64,000 nucleotides of DNA from Shewanella decolorationis S12 (GCF_000485795.1 NZ_AXZL01000061.1:62001-126000), one strand, 5' to 3'. Positions 47,087 to 58,280 are shown, numbered from the stretch's first letter. Made by a program: numbers and translations. The notes: generated from the letters alone by a model not told the origin.

Positions 47087-48700
47087 TTATTTTTCAGGTT
47101 GCAGAATCGTTGGTTGTGGAGAGTCAACTTTCTCTGGATGGTCGATATTATAGTGCAGACCACGGCTCTCTTTACGATCCATAGCGCAGCGGATAATCAG
47201 CTCCGCCACTTGCACTAAGTTACGCAGTTCCAGCAGGTTATTGCTGACCCTAAAGTTGCTGTAATACTCTTGGATTTCCTGCTGTAACATCAGGCAGCGG
47301 CGCAATGCGCGCTCCAAACGTTTATCTGAGCGGACGATCCCCACATAGTCCCACATAAAGAGGCGCAGTTCGTGCCAGTTGTGGGCAATCACCACTTCTT
47401 CATCGGAGTTGGAAACTTTACTCTCGTCCCACGCCGGAATTTGCCCTGGTAATGGAATTTTGTGCATTTGGCTCTCAATATCCTGCGACGCAGCGCGGGC
47501 AAATACCAAACATTCGAGCAGTGAGTTACTCGCCAAACGGTTCGCACCATGTAAGCCGGTATAGGCGACTTCGCCGATGGCATAGAGGCCGTTGAGGTCG
47601 GTTTGACCGTGCAAGTCCGTCATTACACCACCACAGGTATAGTGGGCGGCAGGCACCACAGGAATGGCATCCTTGGTGATATCAATACCCAGTTCCAAGC
47701 AGCGACTATAGATCGTTGGGAAGTGCTTGATGATAAAGTCGCTGTCTTTATGGCTGATGTCTAAGTAGACACAATCGGCACCGAGACGTTTCATCTCATA
47801 GTCGATGGCGCGGGCAACGATGTCGCGGGGCGCGAGTTCTGCGCGCTCGTCAAAGTCAGGCATAAAGCGGCTGCCATCTGGGCGGCGTAAATAAGCGCCT
47901 TCACCGCGCAGGGCTTCTGTCAGTAGGAAGTTACGCGCATCGGCATGGTAAAGACAAGTTGGATGGAATTGATTAAATTCCATGTTGGCTACGCGGCAAC
48001 CTGCACGCCACGCCATGGCAATGCCATCACCACTCGCCACATCGGGGTTTGAGGTGTATTGGTAGACCTTAGAGCTACCGCCCGTTGCTAATGCGACAAA
48101 TTTTGCCTTAATGGTTTCGACCTGCTCGGCATTACGGTTCCACACATAGGCGCCTAACACGCGATTGCCAGGGCGATTTAATTTACGGGTGGTGATGAGG
48201 TCGATGGCGTTGTAACGTTCTAAAACTTGAATATTGGGGTGGGCGAGGGCGCGCTCTTGTAGTGTGGTTTGCACTTCTTTGCCCGTCGCATCGGCGGCAT
48301 GCAGAATGCGTCTATGGCTGTGGCCGCCTTCGCGGGTCAAATGATAAGGCGCGTCTTTTGTATTATCGCCAGCAGTTTCTTCTTTATCAAATGCCACACC
48401 ACATTCAATTAACCATTGCATGGCGCTTTTGGCGTTTTCAGCGGTAAAAGTTACTACTTCCTTATCGCACAAACCGGCGCCAGCCACTAACGTATCGGCC
48501 ACATGGGATTCGATGGTGTCACTTTCATCGAAAACTGAGGCGATACCGCCTTGGGCGTAGTATGTTGACCCTTCCGAGAGTGGGCCTTTTGAGAGCAGAA
48601 TTACGTTTGCTTTTTCAGCAAGATGCAAAGCTAGTGTCAGACCTGCGGCACCGCTACCTATGACTAATATGTCAGATTGGTGTTCAACTACTTGTTTCAT
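47087..48700 (-). CDS. nadB: L-aspartate oxidase
   Basis: FAD enzyme that oxidises aspartate to iminoaspartate, the first step of de novo NAD synthesis with NadA. It is 537 aa. The FAD-binding N-terminus is [20 protein letters not shown], and the flavin/substrate region has [14 protein letters not shown]. Catalytic-region motifs [38 protein letters not shown] and [15 protein letters not shown] match NadB, and [20 protein letters not shown] closes the domain. It is divergent from rpoE, as in E. coli. Confidence 0.96.
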   Translation of the reverse strand: MKQVVEHQSDILVIGSGAAGLTLALHLAEKANVILLSKGPLSEGSTYYAQGGIASVFDESDTIESHVADTLVAGAGLCDKEVVTFTAENAKSAMQWLIECGVAFDKEETAGDNTKDAPYHLTREGGHSHRRILHAADATGKEVQTTLQERALAHPNIQVLERYNAIDLITTRKLNRPGNRVLGAYVWNRNAEQVETIKAKFVALATGGSSKVYQYTSNPDVASGDGIAMAWRAGCRVANMEFNQFHPTCLYHADARNFLLTEALRGEGAYLRRPDGSRFMPDFDERAELAPRDIVARAIDYEMKRLGADCVYLDISHKDSDFIIKHFPTIYSRCLELGIDITKDAIPVVPAAHYTCGGVMTDLHGQTDLNGLYAIGEVAYTGLHGANRLASNSLLECLVFARAASQDIESQMHKIPLPGQIPAWDESKVSNSDEEVVIAHNWHELRLFMWDYVGIVRSDKRLERALRRCLMLQQEIQEYYSNFRVSNNLLELRNLVQVAELIIRCAMDRKESRGLHYNIDHPEKVDSPQPTILQPEK

Positions 48701-48798
48701 CGGGTATCATGCTATGACTGAGAGTGCCATCTATGGTAAACCAACTCACCGATTATGGGTACTTTCCTTTTAACCTTACTTTTTTTGTATAATTCTTA

Positions 48799-48826
48799 GA
48801 ACTTTTTCAAAGCACGCTAGTCTACA
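48799..48826 (+). promoter_or_regulatory. Sigma-E-type promoter in front of rpoE
   Basis: GAACTT at 48799-48804, then 16 bases, then TCTACA at 48821-48826. This fits the sigma-E consensus (GAACTT, about 16 bases, TCnnA) and lies 64 bases before the rpoE ATG, which implies autoregulation as in E. coli. Confidence 0.7.
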
Positions 48827-48889
48827 TAAGTGAATATGATTCGAGCGACTGAGAAATCAGCATTTTAGATTTGGGAGAAGTCGGCTCGG

Positions 48890-49468
48890 ATGAGTGGACA
48901 AATAAGTGATCAACAATTAGTTGAGCGCGTACAACGGGGAGATAAAAACGCTTTTAACCTGTTGGTGCTTAAATATCAGAGTAAAGTAGTGAGCTTGATT
49001 TCACGCTATGTGCGTAACCAAGCCGACGTTACTGATGTGGCACAGGAAGCGTTTATCAAAGCTTATCGAGCTTTGCCAAACTTTCGCGGAGAAAGTGCGT
49101 TTTATACCTGGTTGTACCGTATAGCCGTAAACACGGCTAAGAATTACCTCGTGTCACAGGGGCGCAGAGCGCCTGCAAATGATGTAGATGCAGAGGATGC
49201 CGAATACTACGAAGGCAGTGATGCGCTAAAGGAGTTTGCCTCCCCGGAGCGACTAATGTTATCGGACGAAATCAAAAAAGTGGTTTTCGAGACATTAGAA
49301 ACCTTGCCTGAAGAATTACGTATGGCGATTTCGCTGCGTGAACTCGATGGGATGAGTTACGAGGATATTGCCATCATCATGGATTGCCCTGTGGGTACCG
49401 TAAGATCTCGTATCTTCCGCGCCCGTGAAGCAATCGATAAAAAACTCCAGCCATTACTGGAAGAGTAA
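48890..49468 (+). CDS. rpoE: Envelope-stress sigma factor RpoE (sigma-24)
   Basis: ECF sigma factor that directs the response to misfolded outer-membrane proteins. It is 192 aa. Region 2 contains NLLVLKYQSKVVSLISRYV, DVAQEAFIKAYRALPNFRGES and FYTWLYRIAVNTAKNYL, and region 4 contains LPEELRMAISLRELDGMSYE with IMDCPVGTVRSRIFRAREAI. It is first gene of rpoE-rseA-rseB-rseC and is preceded by a sigma-E-type promoter. Confidence 0.97.
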   Translation: MSGQISDQQLVERVQRGDKNAFNLLVLKYQSKVVSLISRYVRNQADVTDVAQEAFIKAYRALPNFRGESAFYTWLYRIAVNTAKNYLVSQGRRAPANDVDAEDAEYYEGSDALKEFASPERLMLSDEIKKVVFETLETLPEELRMAISLRELDGMSYEDIAIIMDCPVGTVRSRIFRAREAIDKKLQPLLEE

Positions 49469-49494
49469 CACCCTTAAATTTAGACAGGTGAACA

Positions 49495-50118
49495 ATGGAT
49501 AAATTAGGTCAAGAATGGGTATCTGCCGCTGTCGATGGAGAGACGGATCTGCAGACTATGGCAGAACTTGCTGCCGATACGCATTCACACAATAAATGGC
49601 GTAACTATCATGTGATAGGTGATGCTATGCGGGGCGAATTGCCTCAGACTATGGCGTTAGACCTTTCCGCCAGTATTGCAGCTGCAATCGAACTTGAGCC
49701 TGCCATTGTCTCGCCTCAAGTGAGCGCGCCTGAAGTCACAGTGGCTCCACAGCAAGTGGCTGTGAATGCAGGCCAAAGCCGTGTTATGCCCTTATTCAAG
49801 CAGTTTGGTCAGTATGCGATTGCCGCAACTGTGGCTATGTTCGCCATCGTAGGCGTACAGAACTTTAACCAAACCGCCGATGATGCCGCGTCGCCATCGC
49901 CTGTGCTCATCACCCGTCCTCTGGTCGGTAGTGCGTCGCCAGTGAGCTTACAGACAGGTCCAGTGCAGCAAAATCAGAGCTACACTAACGACCAAATGAA
50001 CGAGCAACGTCGCCGAATTAATACGTATATTCAGGACCATATGTTGCAACAACGATTGAATACGGGTGCCGTTGTAGAAGACAATAGCGAGGTTATTCCC
50101 GTTCCTGTCAATCAGTAG
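49495..50118 (+). CDS. rseA: RseA, membrane anti-sigma factor
   Basis: Holds RpoE at the inner membrane until cut by DegS and RseP. It is 207 aa. The cytoplasmic anti-sigma domain is residues 1 to about 95 (EWVSAAVDGETDL and HNKWRNYHVIGDAMRG), the membrane span is about 106-122 (YAIAATVAMFAIVGVQNF), and the rest is periplasmic and Gln/Asn-rich for RseB binding and DegS cleavage. It begins 26 bases after rpoE. Confidence 0.93.
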   Translation: MDKLGQEWVSAAVDGETDLQTMAELAADTHSHNKWRNYHVIGDAMRGELPQTMALDLSASIAAAIELEPAIVSPQVSAPEVTVAPQQVAVNAGQSRVMPLFKQFGQYAIAATVAMFAIVGVQNFNQTADDAASPSPVLITRPLVGSASPVSLQTGPVQQNQSYTNDQMNEQRRRINTYIQDHMLQQRLNTGAVVEDNSEVIPVPVNQ

Positions 50119-50130
50119 TAAGGAGTTAGC

Positions 50131-51063
50131 TTGCGTCTAATCCTGTTGGCTTTGTTAGCCTTGGTATTCCCTGCAGTGGCGCAGGAAGATATGCCAGCCA
50201 AAGTCTGGCTTGAGAAAATGAGCCAGGCTTTAAAAGAGAAAGAGTTTAAAGCATCGATTATACAACTTCAGGCCGATCATATTCGGCCTTTGGTTTATCT
50301 TCACGGTAAGGTGAATAATCAAGAAGTTGCGTTTCTTGAGTACCTCAATGGCCCACCAAAAAATGCGGTCAGAGTGGGCAATCGAGTCACCTTTATCGAA
50401 CACGATCAACCCGCCTATAGTATCCTTTCTAATCATATTCAGGGCGTATGGCCTGCGGCTTTCTCTTCAAAGATGAGTGATTTAGAAGTGGGGTATCAGT
50501 TTGTACTCGGTGGTCGAAGCCGTATTGCGGGACGTCCCGGTCAAATGATCCGTTTATTACCAAATGATGAGTACCGTTACGGTTTCCAAATTTGGCTTGA
50601 TATGGACACCTATTTGCCTCTTAGATATGACATGCTGACTCAAGATAAACAATTACTTGAACAGCTGATGGTGATTGAGCTAATTGAGTTAAAAGAGCCG
50701 CCATCGATTCTGCAGGAAGCTTATAAGCAAGAATGGCCAGCGGTTATTGATCAGGCTGAGCGCCAAGATGGGCAAAATTGGCAGTTTTCTTGGTTACCAG
50801 CAGGATTTAGCGTGGTAGTGCGTGATCATCACCGTTTAATTGGCAGTCACGAGGCGGTTGAATATATTGCGTTAACAGACGGTTTAGCCAATATTTCTGT
50901 CTATGTTGCACGGGCTGGCTCGACGCCATTACCCGAAGAGTTGATCACTCGTAATGGTTTGTCTTTGGTGTCTGAAAAAGTGGGTAATGCCGAAGTAGTT
51001 GCCGTGGGTAAAGTGCCGACCGAAACCTTGGCCCGTATCGCGAAAAGTCTGATGTTAGAATAA
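50131..51063 (+). CDS. rseB: RseB, periplasmic regulator of RseA
   Basis: Binds the periplasmic part of RseA and protects it from DegS, sensing mislocalised lipopolysaccharide and lipoprotein. It is 310 aa. The start is a TTG at 50131 with AGGAG 5 bases upstream. The signal peptide MRLILLALLALVFPAVA precedes QEDMPAKVWL. A MucB/RseB N-terminal domain (VYLHGKVNNQEVAFLEYLNGP and QFVLGGRSRIAGRPGQMIRLLP) and a C-terminal domain (WQFSWLPAGFSVV) are recognisable. Confidence 0.93.
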   Translation: MRLILLALLALVFPAVAQEDMPAKVWLEKMSQALKEKEFKASIIQLQADHIRPLVYLHGKVNNQEVAFLEYLNGPPKNAVRVGNRVTFIEHDQPAYSILSNHIQGVWPAAFSSKMSDLEVGYQFVLGGRSRIAGRPGQMIRLLPNDEYRYGFQIWLDMDTYLPLRYDMLTQDKQLLEQLMVIELIELKEPPSILQEAYKQEWPAVIDQAERQDGQNWQFSWLPAGFSVVVRDHHRLIGSHEAVEYIALTDGLANISVYVARAGSTPLPEELITRNGLSLVSEKVGNAEVVAVGKVPTETLARIAKSLMLE

Positions 51064-51074
51064 GGCCCCTTATC

Positions 51075-51548
51075 ATGATGGAAGAAGTGGCGCGGGTTGT
51101 CGCCTGCGATAATCAAGGTTGGCTGACCGTCGAGGTAGAGCTTAAAAGTACCTGTAAGAGCTGCAGCAGTAGCGAGTCTTGTGGTACGTCGGCGGTGGCT
51201 CAGGCTTTTTCAGCAAAGACACAACAATTCTCCATTCAAAGTGAACGAACTTGCGAGGTTGGTGAACTGCTAAAACTCGGTTTACCAGAGAGCGTGATCC
51301 TGAAAGCGGCGGCCTTAGTTTATTTGATGCCGCTGCTCGGATTATTTACTGGCGCCGTATTTGGCCAGTTTTTCGCAGGTTTGTTGGAAATCAATTCGGA
51401 TCTCATTGCGATAGCTTTTGCTGCCTTAGGTGCTATAACCGCTTGGTTCTTTGGAAAGCACAAGGCAAAACAACTCGAAGTCGATTCGCAACCTGTCATT
51501 TTGGCTTATTTAGGCTCAGAGATCAGTTTAGAAAAATTACCCGTTTAA
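51075..51548 (+). CDS. rseC: RseC-family membrane protein
   Basis: Last gene of the sigma-E operon (157 aa). It has a cytoplasmic N-terminal cysteine cluster (CKSCSSSESCGTS, near residues 29-41) and two membrane spans (ILKAAALVYLMPLLGLFTG and LIAIAFAALGAITAWFF). E. coli RseC and the related RnfB/SoxR-reducing factors share this pattern. Its effect on sigma-E is modest and its exact function is unclear. An ATG three bases downstream of the chosen start is equally possible. Confidence 0.92.
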   Translation: MMEEVARVVACDNQGWLTVEVELKSTCKSCSSSESCGTSAVAQAFSAKTQQFSIQSERTCEVGELLKLGLPESVILKAAALVYLMPLLGLFTGAVFGQFFAGLLEINSDLIAIAFAALGAITAWFFGKHKAKQLEVDSQPVILAYLGSEISLEKLPV

Positions 51549-51715
51549 TTTCATGTTGTTATTGATTTTAATCTGGCAATAAACTCCAGCTGAGAGCCAC
51601 ATTTCCCTACTTAAAGAGAAGGATGAGTGAATCTGATTGGTATTGAAACCGCAATCAGGTACAATTTCGCACCTTTGAACCGTATCCATTTTTCAGTATT
51701 AGTCATAGCAGCATA

Positions 51716-53506
51716 ATGAAACACATTAGAAACTTCTCAATTATTGCCCATATCGACCATGGTAAATCGACGCTATCAGATCGTCTTATTCAGGTTTGTG
51801 GCGGGTTAAGCGACCGTGAAATGGATGCGCAAGTTCTTGATTCTATGGATCTAGAACGTGAGCGCGGTATCACGATTAAGGCCCAGAGCGTCACGTTGGA
51901 ATACAAAGCCAAAAATGGCGAAACTTACCAACTTAACTTTATTGATACCCCTGGCCACGTTGACTTTTCCTATGAAGTATCTCGTTCATTAGCCGCCTGT
52001 GAGGGTGCGCTGCTCGTGGTGGATGCGGGTCAAGGCGTTGAAGCTCAGACGCTCGCTAACTGTTACACCGCGCTGGATATGAATCTGGACGTGGTACCTA
52101 TCCTGAACAAAATCGACTTACCCCAAGCCGATCCTGAGCGCGTAGCCGCTGAGATTGAAGACATCGTGGGTATCGATGCGATGAACGCTGTGCGTTGCTC
52201 GGCCAAAACCGGCGTGGGTATTGACGAAGTATTAGAAGTCATCGTTGATCAAATTCCACCGCCAGAAGGCGACCCAGAGGCGCCGCTACAAGCGCTGATC
52301 ATTGACTCTTGGTTTGATAGTTACTTAGGCGTTGTTTCTCTCGTACGTATTAAAAACGGCGTGCTGAAGAAAGGCGATAAGTTTAAGGTGATGTCTACTG
52401 GACAAAACCACACCGCAGATCGCGTAGGTATTTTCACGCCTAAACAAACTGATAAAACCGAGTTGAAAACCGGTGAAGTAGGTTTTGTTATCGCGGGTAT
52501 TAAAGAAATTCATGGTGCACCTGTGGGTGATACCTTGACGCTGGCGAAAAATGGAGCAGATAAGCCATTACCTGGCTTTAAGAAAGTGAAGCCTCAGGTA
52601 TACGCTGGTGTGTTCCCGATTTCTACCGATGAATATGAAAATTTCCGCGATGCGCTGAACAAACTCAGCCTCAACGATGCGTCATTATTCTTCGAACCTG
52701 AAAGTTCATCAGCGCTAGGTTTTGGTTTCCGTATTGGCTATTTAGGCTTGCTCCACATGGAAATCATTCAAGAGCGTTTAGAGCGTGAATACGATCTTGA
52801 CCTTATCACGACGGCGCCTACCGTAGTGTATGAGGTGCTGTTGACCAGTGGTGAAACCATCTATGTTGATAACCCTGCAGACTTGCCGGCGATTAACAAC
52901 ATCGAAGAGATGCGTGAGCCAATCGTTGAAGCTAACATCCTGGTGCCAAAAGAATACTTAGGTAACGTGATTACCCTGTGTATCGAAAAACGCGGTACCC
53001 AAGTGAACATGGTTTACCACGGCAATCAAGTGGCCGTAACTTACCACCTGCCAATGGCTGAAGTGGTGATGGACTTCTTCGACCGCTTAAAATCAACCAG
53101 CCGTGGTTATGCATCGTTAGAATATAACTTCATCCGCTTCGATCCTGCTGACATGGTGCGCTTAGACATCTTAATCAACGGCGATCGCGTAGACGCATTG
53201 GCGATGATTATTCACCGTTCAAACATTCGTCACCGTGGTTTGGCGCTGGTTGAGAAGATGAAAGAGCTGATCCCACGTCAGATGTTTGATATCGCGATTC
53301 AAGCCGCTGTTGGCAGCCAAATTATTGCCCGTTCTACCGTAAAAGCCTTACGTAAAGACGTAACGGCTAAGTGTTACGGTGGTGACGTTTCCCGTAAGAA
53401 GAAACTCTTGAATAAACAAAAAGAGGGTAAGAAACGGATGAAACAAGTGGGTAACGTTGAGGTGCCGCAAGAGGCGTTCTTAGCAGTACTTAAGCTAAAC
53501 GAGTAA
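51716..53506 (+). CDS. lepA: Elongation factor 4 (LepA)
   Basis: Ribosome-associated GTPase that assists translation and initiation or assembly under stress. It is 596 aa. GTPase motifs are [12 protein letters not shown] near residue 11, [11 protein letters not shown] in switch [13 protein letters not shown] and [10 protein letters not shown]. Domain II, the EF-G-like domain, and the LepA-specific C-terminal domain ending [17 protein letters not shown] are intact. It precedes lepB as in E. coli, although the gap of 179 bases contains a terminator. Confidence 0.97.
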   Translation: MKHIRNFSIIAHIDHGKSTLSDRLIQVCGGLSDREMDAQVLDSMDLERERGITIKAQSVTLEYKAKNGETYQLNFIDTPGHVDFSYEVSRSLAACEGALLVVDAGQGVEAQTLANCYTALDMNLDVVPILNKIDLPQADPERVAAEIEDIVGIDAMNAVRCSAKTGVGIDEVLEVIVDQIPPPEGDPEAPLQALIIDSWFDSYLGVVSLVRIKNGVLKKGDKFKVMSTGQNHTADRVGIFTPKQTDKTELKTGEVGFVIAGIKEIHGAPVGDTLTLAKNGADKPLPGFKKVKPQVYAGVFPISTDEYENFRDALNKLSLNDASLFFEPESSSALGFGFRIGYLGLLHMEIIQERLEREYDLDLITTAPTVVYEVLLTSGETIYVDNPADLPAINNIEEMREPIVEANILVPKEYLGNVITLCIEKRGTQVNMVYHGNQVAVTYHLPMAEVVMDFFDRLKSTSRGYASLEYNFIRFDPADMVRLDILINGDRVDALAMIIHRSNIRHRGLALVEKMKELIPRQMFDIAIQAAVGSQIIARSTVKALRKDVTAKCYGGDVSRKKKLLNKQKEGKKRMKQVGNVEVPQEAFLAVLKLNE

Positions 53507-53536
53507 CACTCGAGATAACACAATTTAGCTATTATT

Positions 53537-53558
53537 GCGCCGCAGTTTGCGGCGCTTT
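53537..53558 (+). terminator. Hairpin terminator after lepA
   Basis: A 7-bp GC-rich perfect stem, GCGCCGC at 53537-53543 and GCGGCGC at 53549-53555, has loop AGTTT and a short T run. It lies 30 bases after the lepA stop. Confidence 0.75.
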
Positions 53559-53685
53559 ACTTAGCTTATCGTATGTTTTGTGGTGTTTTTTTAGAAATAC
53601 GGTAAGTTAACTAAAGTTCGCGAGTCGAAATACAATAGTCGCTGAGTTTAGATCTTTACATTTCAAGGCAGGAGTTCAATAAGCA

Positions 53686-54603
53686 ATGGCAGCCTATTTT
53701 TCCATTATTTTAGTGCTAGTCACCCTGATTTCTGGGTTGATCTGGTTAATCGATGTGCTGGTATTTGCGCCTAAACGCCGCGAAAGCTTAGCTTTAGCCA
53801 AGGCTTCGCAGGCTAATTTAACCGAGGAAGCCGAATATAACATCATCCGCGAACCCACAGTGGTTGAAACCGCGCACTCCATCTTCCCTGTAATTGCCTT
53901 CGTGTTGATCCTGCGCTCGTTTATTTATGAACCCTTCCAAATTCCCTCCGGCTCTATGATGCCAACCCTGTTAGTGGGTGACTTTATTCTGGTGGAAAAG
54001 TTTAGCTATGGCCTAAAAGATCCCGTATGGCGCACTAAACTGATTGAAACGGGCGAGCCGAAACGTGGCGATGTGATTGTGTTTAAATACCCTGAGAACC
54101 CTCAGATTGACTACATCAAGCGCGTAGTGGGTTTACCGGGCGATCGGATTATCTACCGCAACAAGCAGTTAATGATCCAAAAGGCCTGTGGCGTAGAGCA
54201 AACAAATTGCCCTGAGCCAGAACTGGTGGCGCGTACCGAAATTAGCCGTGGCGACTTCGACTTCGATGGCGTGCCATTGATTCGTTATAAAGAGCAACTC
54301 GGTGAAGTGGCCCACGATATTTTAATCAATCCAAGCCGCCCCGATATGATTGGATACTTCAAGCGTGAAGGGAATTTACCTGCGGGTGAGTTCCTTGTGC
54401 CAGAGGGCCATTATTTTGCGATGGGCGATAACCGCGATAACAGTACCGACAGCCGTTTCTGGGGCTTTGTCCCTGAAGAGAATCTTGTCGGCAAAGCGGT
54501 CGCTATTTGGATTAGTTTTGAGTTTGACCGTTCTAAAGCCGACTTCCTACCCACTTGGGTGCCAAGTGGCGTGCGTTTTGAACGAGTAGGTGGAATTCAC
54601 TAG
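53686..54603 (+). CDS. lepB: Signal peptidase I
   Basis: Cleaves signal peptides of exported proteins at the periplasmic face of the inner membrane. It is 305 aa. An N-terminal membrane anchor ([20 protein letters not shown]) and a second span near residues 63-80 precede the catalytic domain. Catalytic Ser is in [15 protein letters not shown] near residue 90, the general-base Lys in [14 protein letters not shown], and the conserved box [14 protein letters not shown] follows. It is followed after 1 base by rnc. Confidence 0.96.
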   Translation: MAAYFSIILVLVTLISGLIWLIDVLVFAPKRRESLALAKASQANLTEEAEYNIIREPTVVETAHSIFPVIAFVLILRSFIYEPFQIPSGSMMPTLLVGDFILVEKFSYGLKDPVWRTKLIETGEPKRGDVIVFKYPENPQIDYIKRVVGLPGDRIIYRNKQLMIQKACGVEQTNCPEPELVARTEISRGDFDFDGVPLIRYKEQLGEVAHDILINPSRPDMIGYFKREGNLPAGEFLVPEGHYFAMGDNRDNSTDSRFWGFVPEENLVGKAVAIWISFEFDRSKADFLPTWVPSGVRFERVGGIH

Positions 54604-54604
54604 T

Positions 54605-55285
54605 ATGGAACCGATTAAAAATTTGCCACGTTTGTGTCGTACTTTGGGTTATGAGTTCAAGAACCTTGAGCTCCTCACCCAAGCATTGACCCACAGAAGT
54701 GCGGCAAATAAGCACAATGAGCGGTTAGAGTTTTTAGGCGATTCGATTTTATCGATTGTGATTTCTGATGCCTTATACCATCAGTTTCCTAAGGCGACTG
54801 AGGGTGACTTGAGCCGGATGCGCGCGACCTTAGTGCGTGGTGATACGCTCACCTTGATTGCTAAGGCCTTTAAGCTTGGGGATTATTTATTCTTAGGCCC
54901 CGGCGAGTTAAAGAGCGGTGGTTTTAGACGTGAGTCCATCTTGGCCGATGCGGTCGAGGCGATTATCGGCGCAATCTACTTAGATTCCGATCTCGAAGTG
55001 TGTCGTAAGTTATTACTGCATTGGTACGCCGAGCGTTTGGCCGAGATCCAACCCGGCGTGAATCAAAAAGACGCGAAAACCTTACTGCAAGAATATTTAC
55101 AAGGGTTAAAGAAGCCGCTACCCGATTACCAAGTAATCAACATAGAAGGCGATGCCCACGATCAAACATTCACCGTTGAATGTCGTATAGATGACTTGAG
55201 CGAAAGCGTGATTGGCGTAGCGAGTTCGCGCCGTAAAGCCGAGCAGATTGCCGCGGCTCAAGTATTGGAGTTACTGAAGAAATGA
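54605..55285 (+). CDS. rnc: Ribonuclease III
   Basis: Cuts double-stranded RNA in rRNA processing and mRNA regulation. It is 226 aa from the ATG at 54605, the same length as E. coli Rnc. An in-frame GTG at 54590 would overlap lepB. The signature [19 protein letters not shown] near residues 36-54 and [13 protein letters not shown] carry the metal-binding Glu and Asp residues. A C-terminal dsRNA-binding domain starts at about residue 155 ([12 protein letters not shown]). The stop overlaps the era start (ATGA). Confidence 0.97.
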   Translation: MEPIKNLPRLCRTLGYEFKNLELLTQALTHRSAANKHNERLEFLGDSILSIVISDALYHQFPKATEGDLSRMRATLVRGDTLTLIAKAFKLGDYLFLGPGELKSGGFRRESILADAVEAIIGAIYLDSDLEVCRKLLLHWYAERLAEIQPGVNQKDAKTLLQEYLQGLKKPLPDYQVINIEGDAHDQTFTVECRIDDLSESVIGVASSRRKAEQIAAAQVLELLKK

Positions 55286-56301
55286 CCAAAAAAACAGACT
55301 TGCCAGCTGTCGATGCCGCTAACGCGAGCAATGAGCCGAGCTTAGATGAATTACTGGCAAGGATGAATGCAGCGAGCGCGGCGGCGCCGTCTGTTCACTA
55401 TGATGTGACCTACTGTGGCATGGTGGCCATTATTGGCCGTCCTAACGTGGGTAAATCGACCCTGCTGAACCGTTTGCTTGGGCAAAAGATCAGTATTACC
55501 TCGAAAAAACCGCAAACGACGCGTCATCGCATCATGGGTATCCATACCGATGGTCCACGCCAAATCGTGTTTATCGACACACCGGGTCTGCATATTGAAG
55601 AGCAGCGTGCAATTAACCGTTTGATGAATCGCGCGGCGGCGAGCTCGCTTGCCGATGTGTCTATGGTGATTTTTGTGGTCGATGGTATGACATGGACCGC
55701 CGATGATGAAATGGTGTTAAGTAAACTACGCCGTGGTGGTGAAGAGCGTAAAACCGTGTTAGCCATCAACAAAGTCGATAATATCAAAGACAAAGAAGCG
55801 CTTTTCCCTTATTTGGAAGAAGTGGCCAAGAAGTATCCCTTCGATGAAATCCTGCCGATTTCGGCCAGCAAGGGCACCAACGTTAAGCGTATTTTAGAGA
55901 TGGCGGCAGAGTCTCTCCCAGAAAATCCCTTCTTCTTCCCAGAAGATTATGTCACCGACCGTTCGCAGCGTTTTATGGCGTCTGAAATTGTCCGTGAAAA
56001 ACTGATGCGCTTCCTCGGCGATGAATTGCCCTACGATGCGACGGTTGAAATCGAGCAGTTTAAGATGATGGAAAACGGCGTTTATCAAATCAACGCCCTG
56101 ATCTTGGTTGAGCGTGAAGGCCAAAAGCGGATGGTGATTGGTAGCAAAGGTGAGCGCATTCGTACCATCGCCACGCAAGCGCGCCTCGATATGGAAACCT
56201 TGTTTGATAACAAAGTGTTCCTCGAAGTGTGGGTGAAGGTCAAATCCGGTTGGGCCGATGATGAACGTGCCCTGCGAAGCCTAGGCTACGGTGACGATTA
56301 A
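55282..56301 (+). CDS. era: GTPase Era with N-terminal extension
   Basis: 16S rRNA-binding GTPase needed for 30S maturation. It is 339 aa against 301 in E. coli; the extra residues form an Ala/Asn-rich N-terminal extension of about 37 residues before [20 protein letters not shown]. Switch and G motifs are [21 protein letters not shown] and NKVDNIKD. The C-terminal KH domain contains [13 protein letters not shown]. The start is fixed by the 4-base overlap with rnc. A later start would lose this coupling, so the extension is probably real. Confidence 0.95.
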   Translation: MTKKTDLPAVDAANASNEPSLDELLARMNAASAAAPSVHYDVTYCGMVAIIGRPNVGKSTLLNRLLGQKISITSKKPQTTRHRIMGIHTDGPRQIVFIDTPGLHIEEQRAINRLMNRAAASSLADVSMVIFVVDGMTWTADDEMVLSKLRRGGEERKTVLAINKVDNIKDKEALFPYLEEVAKKYPFDEILPISASKGTNVKRILEMAAESLPENPFFFPEDYVTDRSQRFMASEIVREKLMRFLGDELPYDATVEIEQFKMMENGVYQINALILVEREGQKRMVIGSKGERIRTIATQARLDMETLFDNKVFLEVWVKVKSGWADDERALRSLGYGDD

Positions 56302-56350
56302 TCGTTACTGATAATAGGCCGAGCCTGACCATGAACGAGCGCGCAGACCG

Positions 56351-57052
56351 ATGAAACGGGGGTATGTTTTGCATCATCGCCCTTACCGGGAGTCTAGCGC
56401 GCTGGTCAATCTCTTGGTTGACGGTATTGGTCGTGTCGATGCCGTCGCGCGTGTTGGAAGCGGTAAACGCTCCATCAAAAGTATCCTCCAGCCCTTTCAG
56501 CCGCTGATTTTTGAATTTAGTGGCAAGTCTGAACTCAAAAACATCAGCCAAATTGAAGCGGCCGCGCCAGCCGTGCCTTTATCGGGTTATAGCCTGTATG
56601 CTGGCATGTATATCAATGAATTGCTGATGCGCACCCTGTCGGTTCACCATAATGCTGAGGCGTTATTCCTCATCTACCACCAAGCCTTGGTCGGGCTCGC
56701 GGCGCAATTTTGCGAGTCGAAGCTACGCTACCTTGAGCTGGCGCTTTTGCGGGAACTTGGGGCCATGCCATCCCTTATCCGCGATACTCAGGGCGAACCG
56801 CTGATCCCTGAACATTACTATCAGCTCGTGCCAGAACTTGGTTTTCAATTTGTGTTGAACAGCAGGGCAAAGCATACCTATCAAGGCGCGATGTTAACCG
56901 CACTTAACGATAATCAATTGTTGCAAGAGCAGTTTTTAGAGGCCAAACGATTGATGCGGTCTATGCTGCAACCCTTGCTCGGAAATAAGCCGCTGGTGAG
57001 TCGACAGTTGTTTATTCAAGCGACAGCCTCAAATATAGATGGGAATAATTAG
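56351..57052 (+). CDS. recO: DNA repair protein RecO
   Basis: Loads RecA on SSB-coated single strands with RecR in the RecF pathway. It is 233 aa. The N-terminal OB fold is recognisable in [33 protein letters not shown], followed by the helical domain ([20 protein letters not shown] and [17 protein letters not shown]). Zinc-binding cysteines are not evident, as in E. coli RecO. It lies between era and pdxJ in the conserved cluster. Confidence 0.94.
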   Translation: MKRGYVLHHRPYRESSALVNLLVDGIGRVDAVARVGSGKRSIKSILQPFQPLIFEFSGKSELKNISQIEAAAPAVPLSGYSLYAGMYINELLMRTLSVHHNAEALFLIYHQALVGLAAQFCESKLRYLELALLRELGAMPSLIRDTQGEPLIPEHYYQLVPELGFQFVLNSRAKHTYQGAMLTALNDNQLLQEQFLEAKRLMRSMLQPLLGNKPLVSRQLFIQATASNIDGNN

Positions 57053-57141
57053 CCCTAGCTCCTGTTTTTTACTGTCTGTCCCAGTACAATAGGGCGCAAA
57101 TCAGCGTTAATTCTAGCCTTACAAACATAAAGGAGTTCCCG

Positions 57142-57879
57142 ATGAGCCGTATCTTATTGGGTGTTAATATCGACCATATTGCGACCCTGCGTCAGGCTCG
57201 CGGCACCAGTTATCCCGATCCTGTCCATGCAGCGGCGGTTGCCGAGCATGCGGGTGCCGACGGTATCACGATTCATTTACGGGAAGACAGACGTCATATT
57301 ATCGACCGCGATGTGTATCTGCTGGCGAAAACCTTAAAGACGCGAATGAACTTTGAGTGTGCCGTAACAGAAGAAATGCTCAACATCGCCTGCGAAGTCA
57401 AACCGACCTACGTTTGCTTAGTCCCTGAAAAACGCAAAGAAGTGACAACTGAAGGTGGTTTAGATGTGGCTGGACAATTAGATAAAATCACTGCCGCGGT
57501 AAGCCGTTTAGCAGCCAATGGTATTCAAGTGTCACTGTTTATCGATGCTGATAAGACACAAATCGATGCCGCTGTCGCCTCTGGTGCACCACTTATCGAA
57601 ATTCATACCGGTTGCTATGCCGACGCTAAAACAGCTGAAGAAGAAGCCAAAGAGCTTGCGCGTATCAGCGAAATGGCGAAATACGCCCACGGCAAAGGCT
57701 TAGTCGTGAATGCAGGCCACGGGCTGCATTACCACAATGTTAAGCCGATTGCGGCGATCCCTGAGCTGTATGAGCTCAACATCGGCCATGCCATTGTCGC
57801 GCGTGCGGCCATTGATGGCTTAGCGACAGCGGTTAAAGACATGAAAGCGCTGATGTTAGAAGGTCGTCGAGGCGAATAA
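57142..57879 (+). CDS. pdxJ: Pyridoxine 5'-phosphate synthase
   Basis: Condenses 1-deoxyxylulose-5-phosphate with 3-amino-2-oxopropyl phosphate to make pyridoxine phosphate. It is a 245-aa TIM barrel starting [17 protein letters not shown], with catalytic His and Glu in [11 protein letters not shown] and FECAVTEEM. The phosphate-binding end includes [14 protein letters not shown] and [17 protein letters not shown] lies just upstream of the ATG. Its stop overlaps the acpS start by one base. Confidence 0.97.
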   Translation: MSRILLGVNIDHIATLRQARGTSYPDPVHAAAVAEHAGADGITIHLREDRRHIIDRDVYLLAKTLKTRMNFECAVTEEMLNIACEVKPTYVCLVPEKRKEVTTEGGLDVAGQLDKITAAVSRLAANGIQVSLFIDADKTQIDAAVASGAPLIEIHTGCYADAKTAEEEAKELARISEMAKYAHGKGLVVNAGHGLHYHNVKPIAAIPELYELNIGHAIVARAAIDGLATAVKDMKALMLEGRRGE

Positions 57880-58262
57880 TGGCAATCGTTGGGCTTGGCA
57901 CTGATATAGTTGAAATCGAGCGTATCACGGCCCATGTGGCACGTTCCGGCGATAAGCTGGCCAAACGTGTGCTGACAGAGGCTGAGTTTGAAATCTATCA
58001 ACAACATAGCCAACCGAGCCGCTATTTGGCCAAACGCTTTGCTGCAAAAGAGGCTGCTGCTAAGGCCTTGGGGACTGGGATTGGTCGAGGGGTGTCTTTT
58101 CAGCATATTCATATCGGAAATACGCCGGATGGTGCGCCGACGATTGATTTTACACAAGGAGCGCAGCAGCGTTTAGCTTTGCTCAATGGTGTGGTTGGGC
58201 ACATTTCAATCGCAGATGAAAAATCCTACGCTATTGCGACGGTTATCCTCGAATCTCGCTAG
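57879..58262 (+). CDS. acpS: Holo-[acyl-carrier-protein] synthase
   Basis: Attaches 4'-phosphopantetheine from CoA to acyl carrier protein. It is 127 aa. Magnesium-binding Asp is in GLGTDIVEIERI (residue 9) and Glu in RFAAKEAAAKALGTGIG near residue 58. The C-terminal HISIADEKSYAIATVI is typical. It is coupled to pdxJ by TAATG, as in E. coli, and is last in the lepB-acpS cluster. Confidence 0.97.
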   Translation: MAIVGLGTDIVEIERITAHVARSGDKLAKRVLTEAEFEIYQQHSQPSRYLAKRFAAKEAAAKALGTGIGRGVSFQHIHIGNTPDGAPTIDFTQGAQQRLALLNGVVGHISIADEKSYAIATVILESR

Positions 58263-58280
58263 TCTCTAACCCATTAGTAC

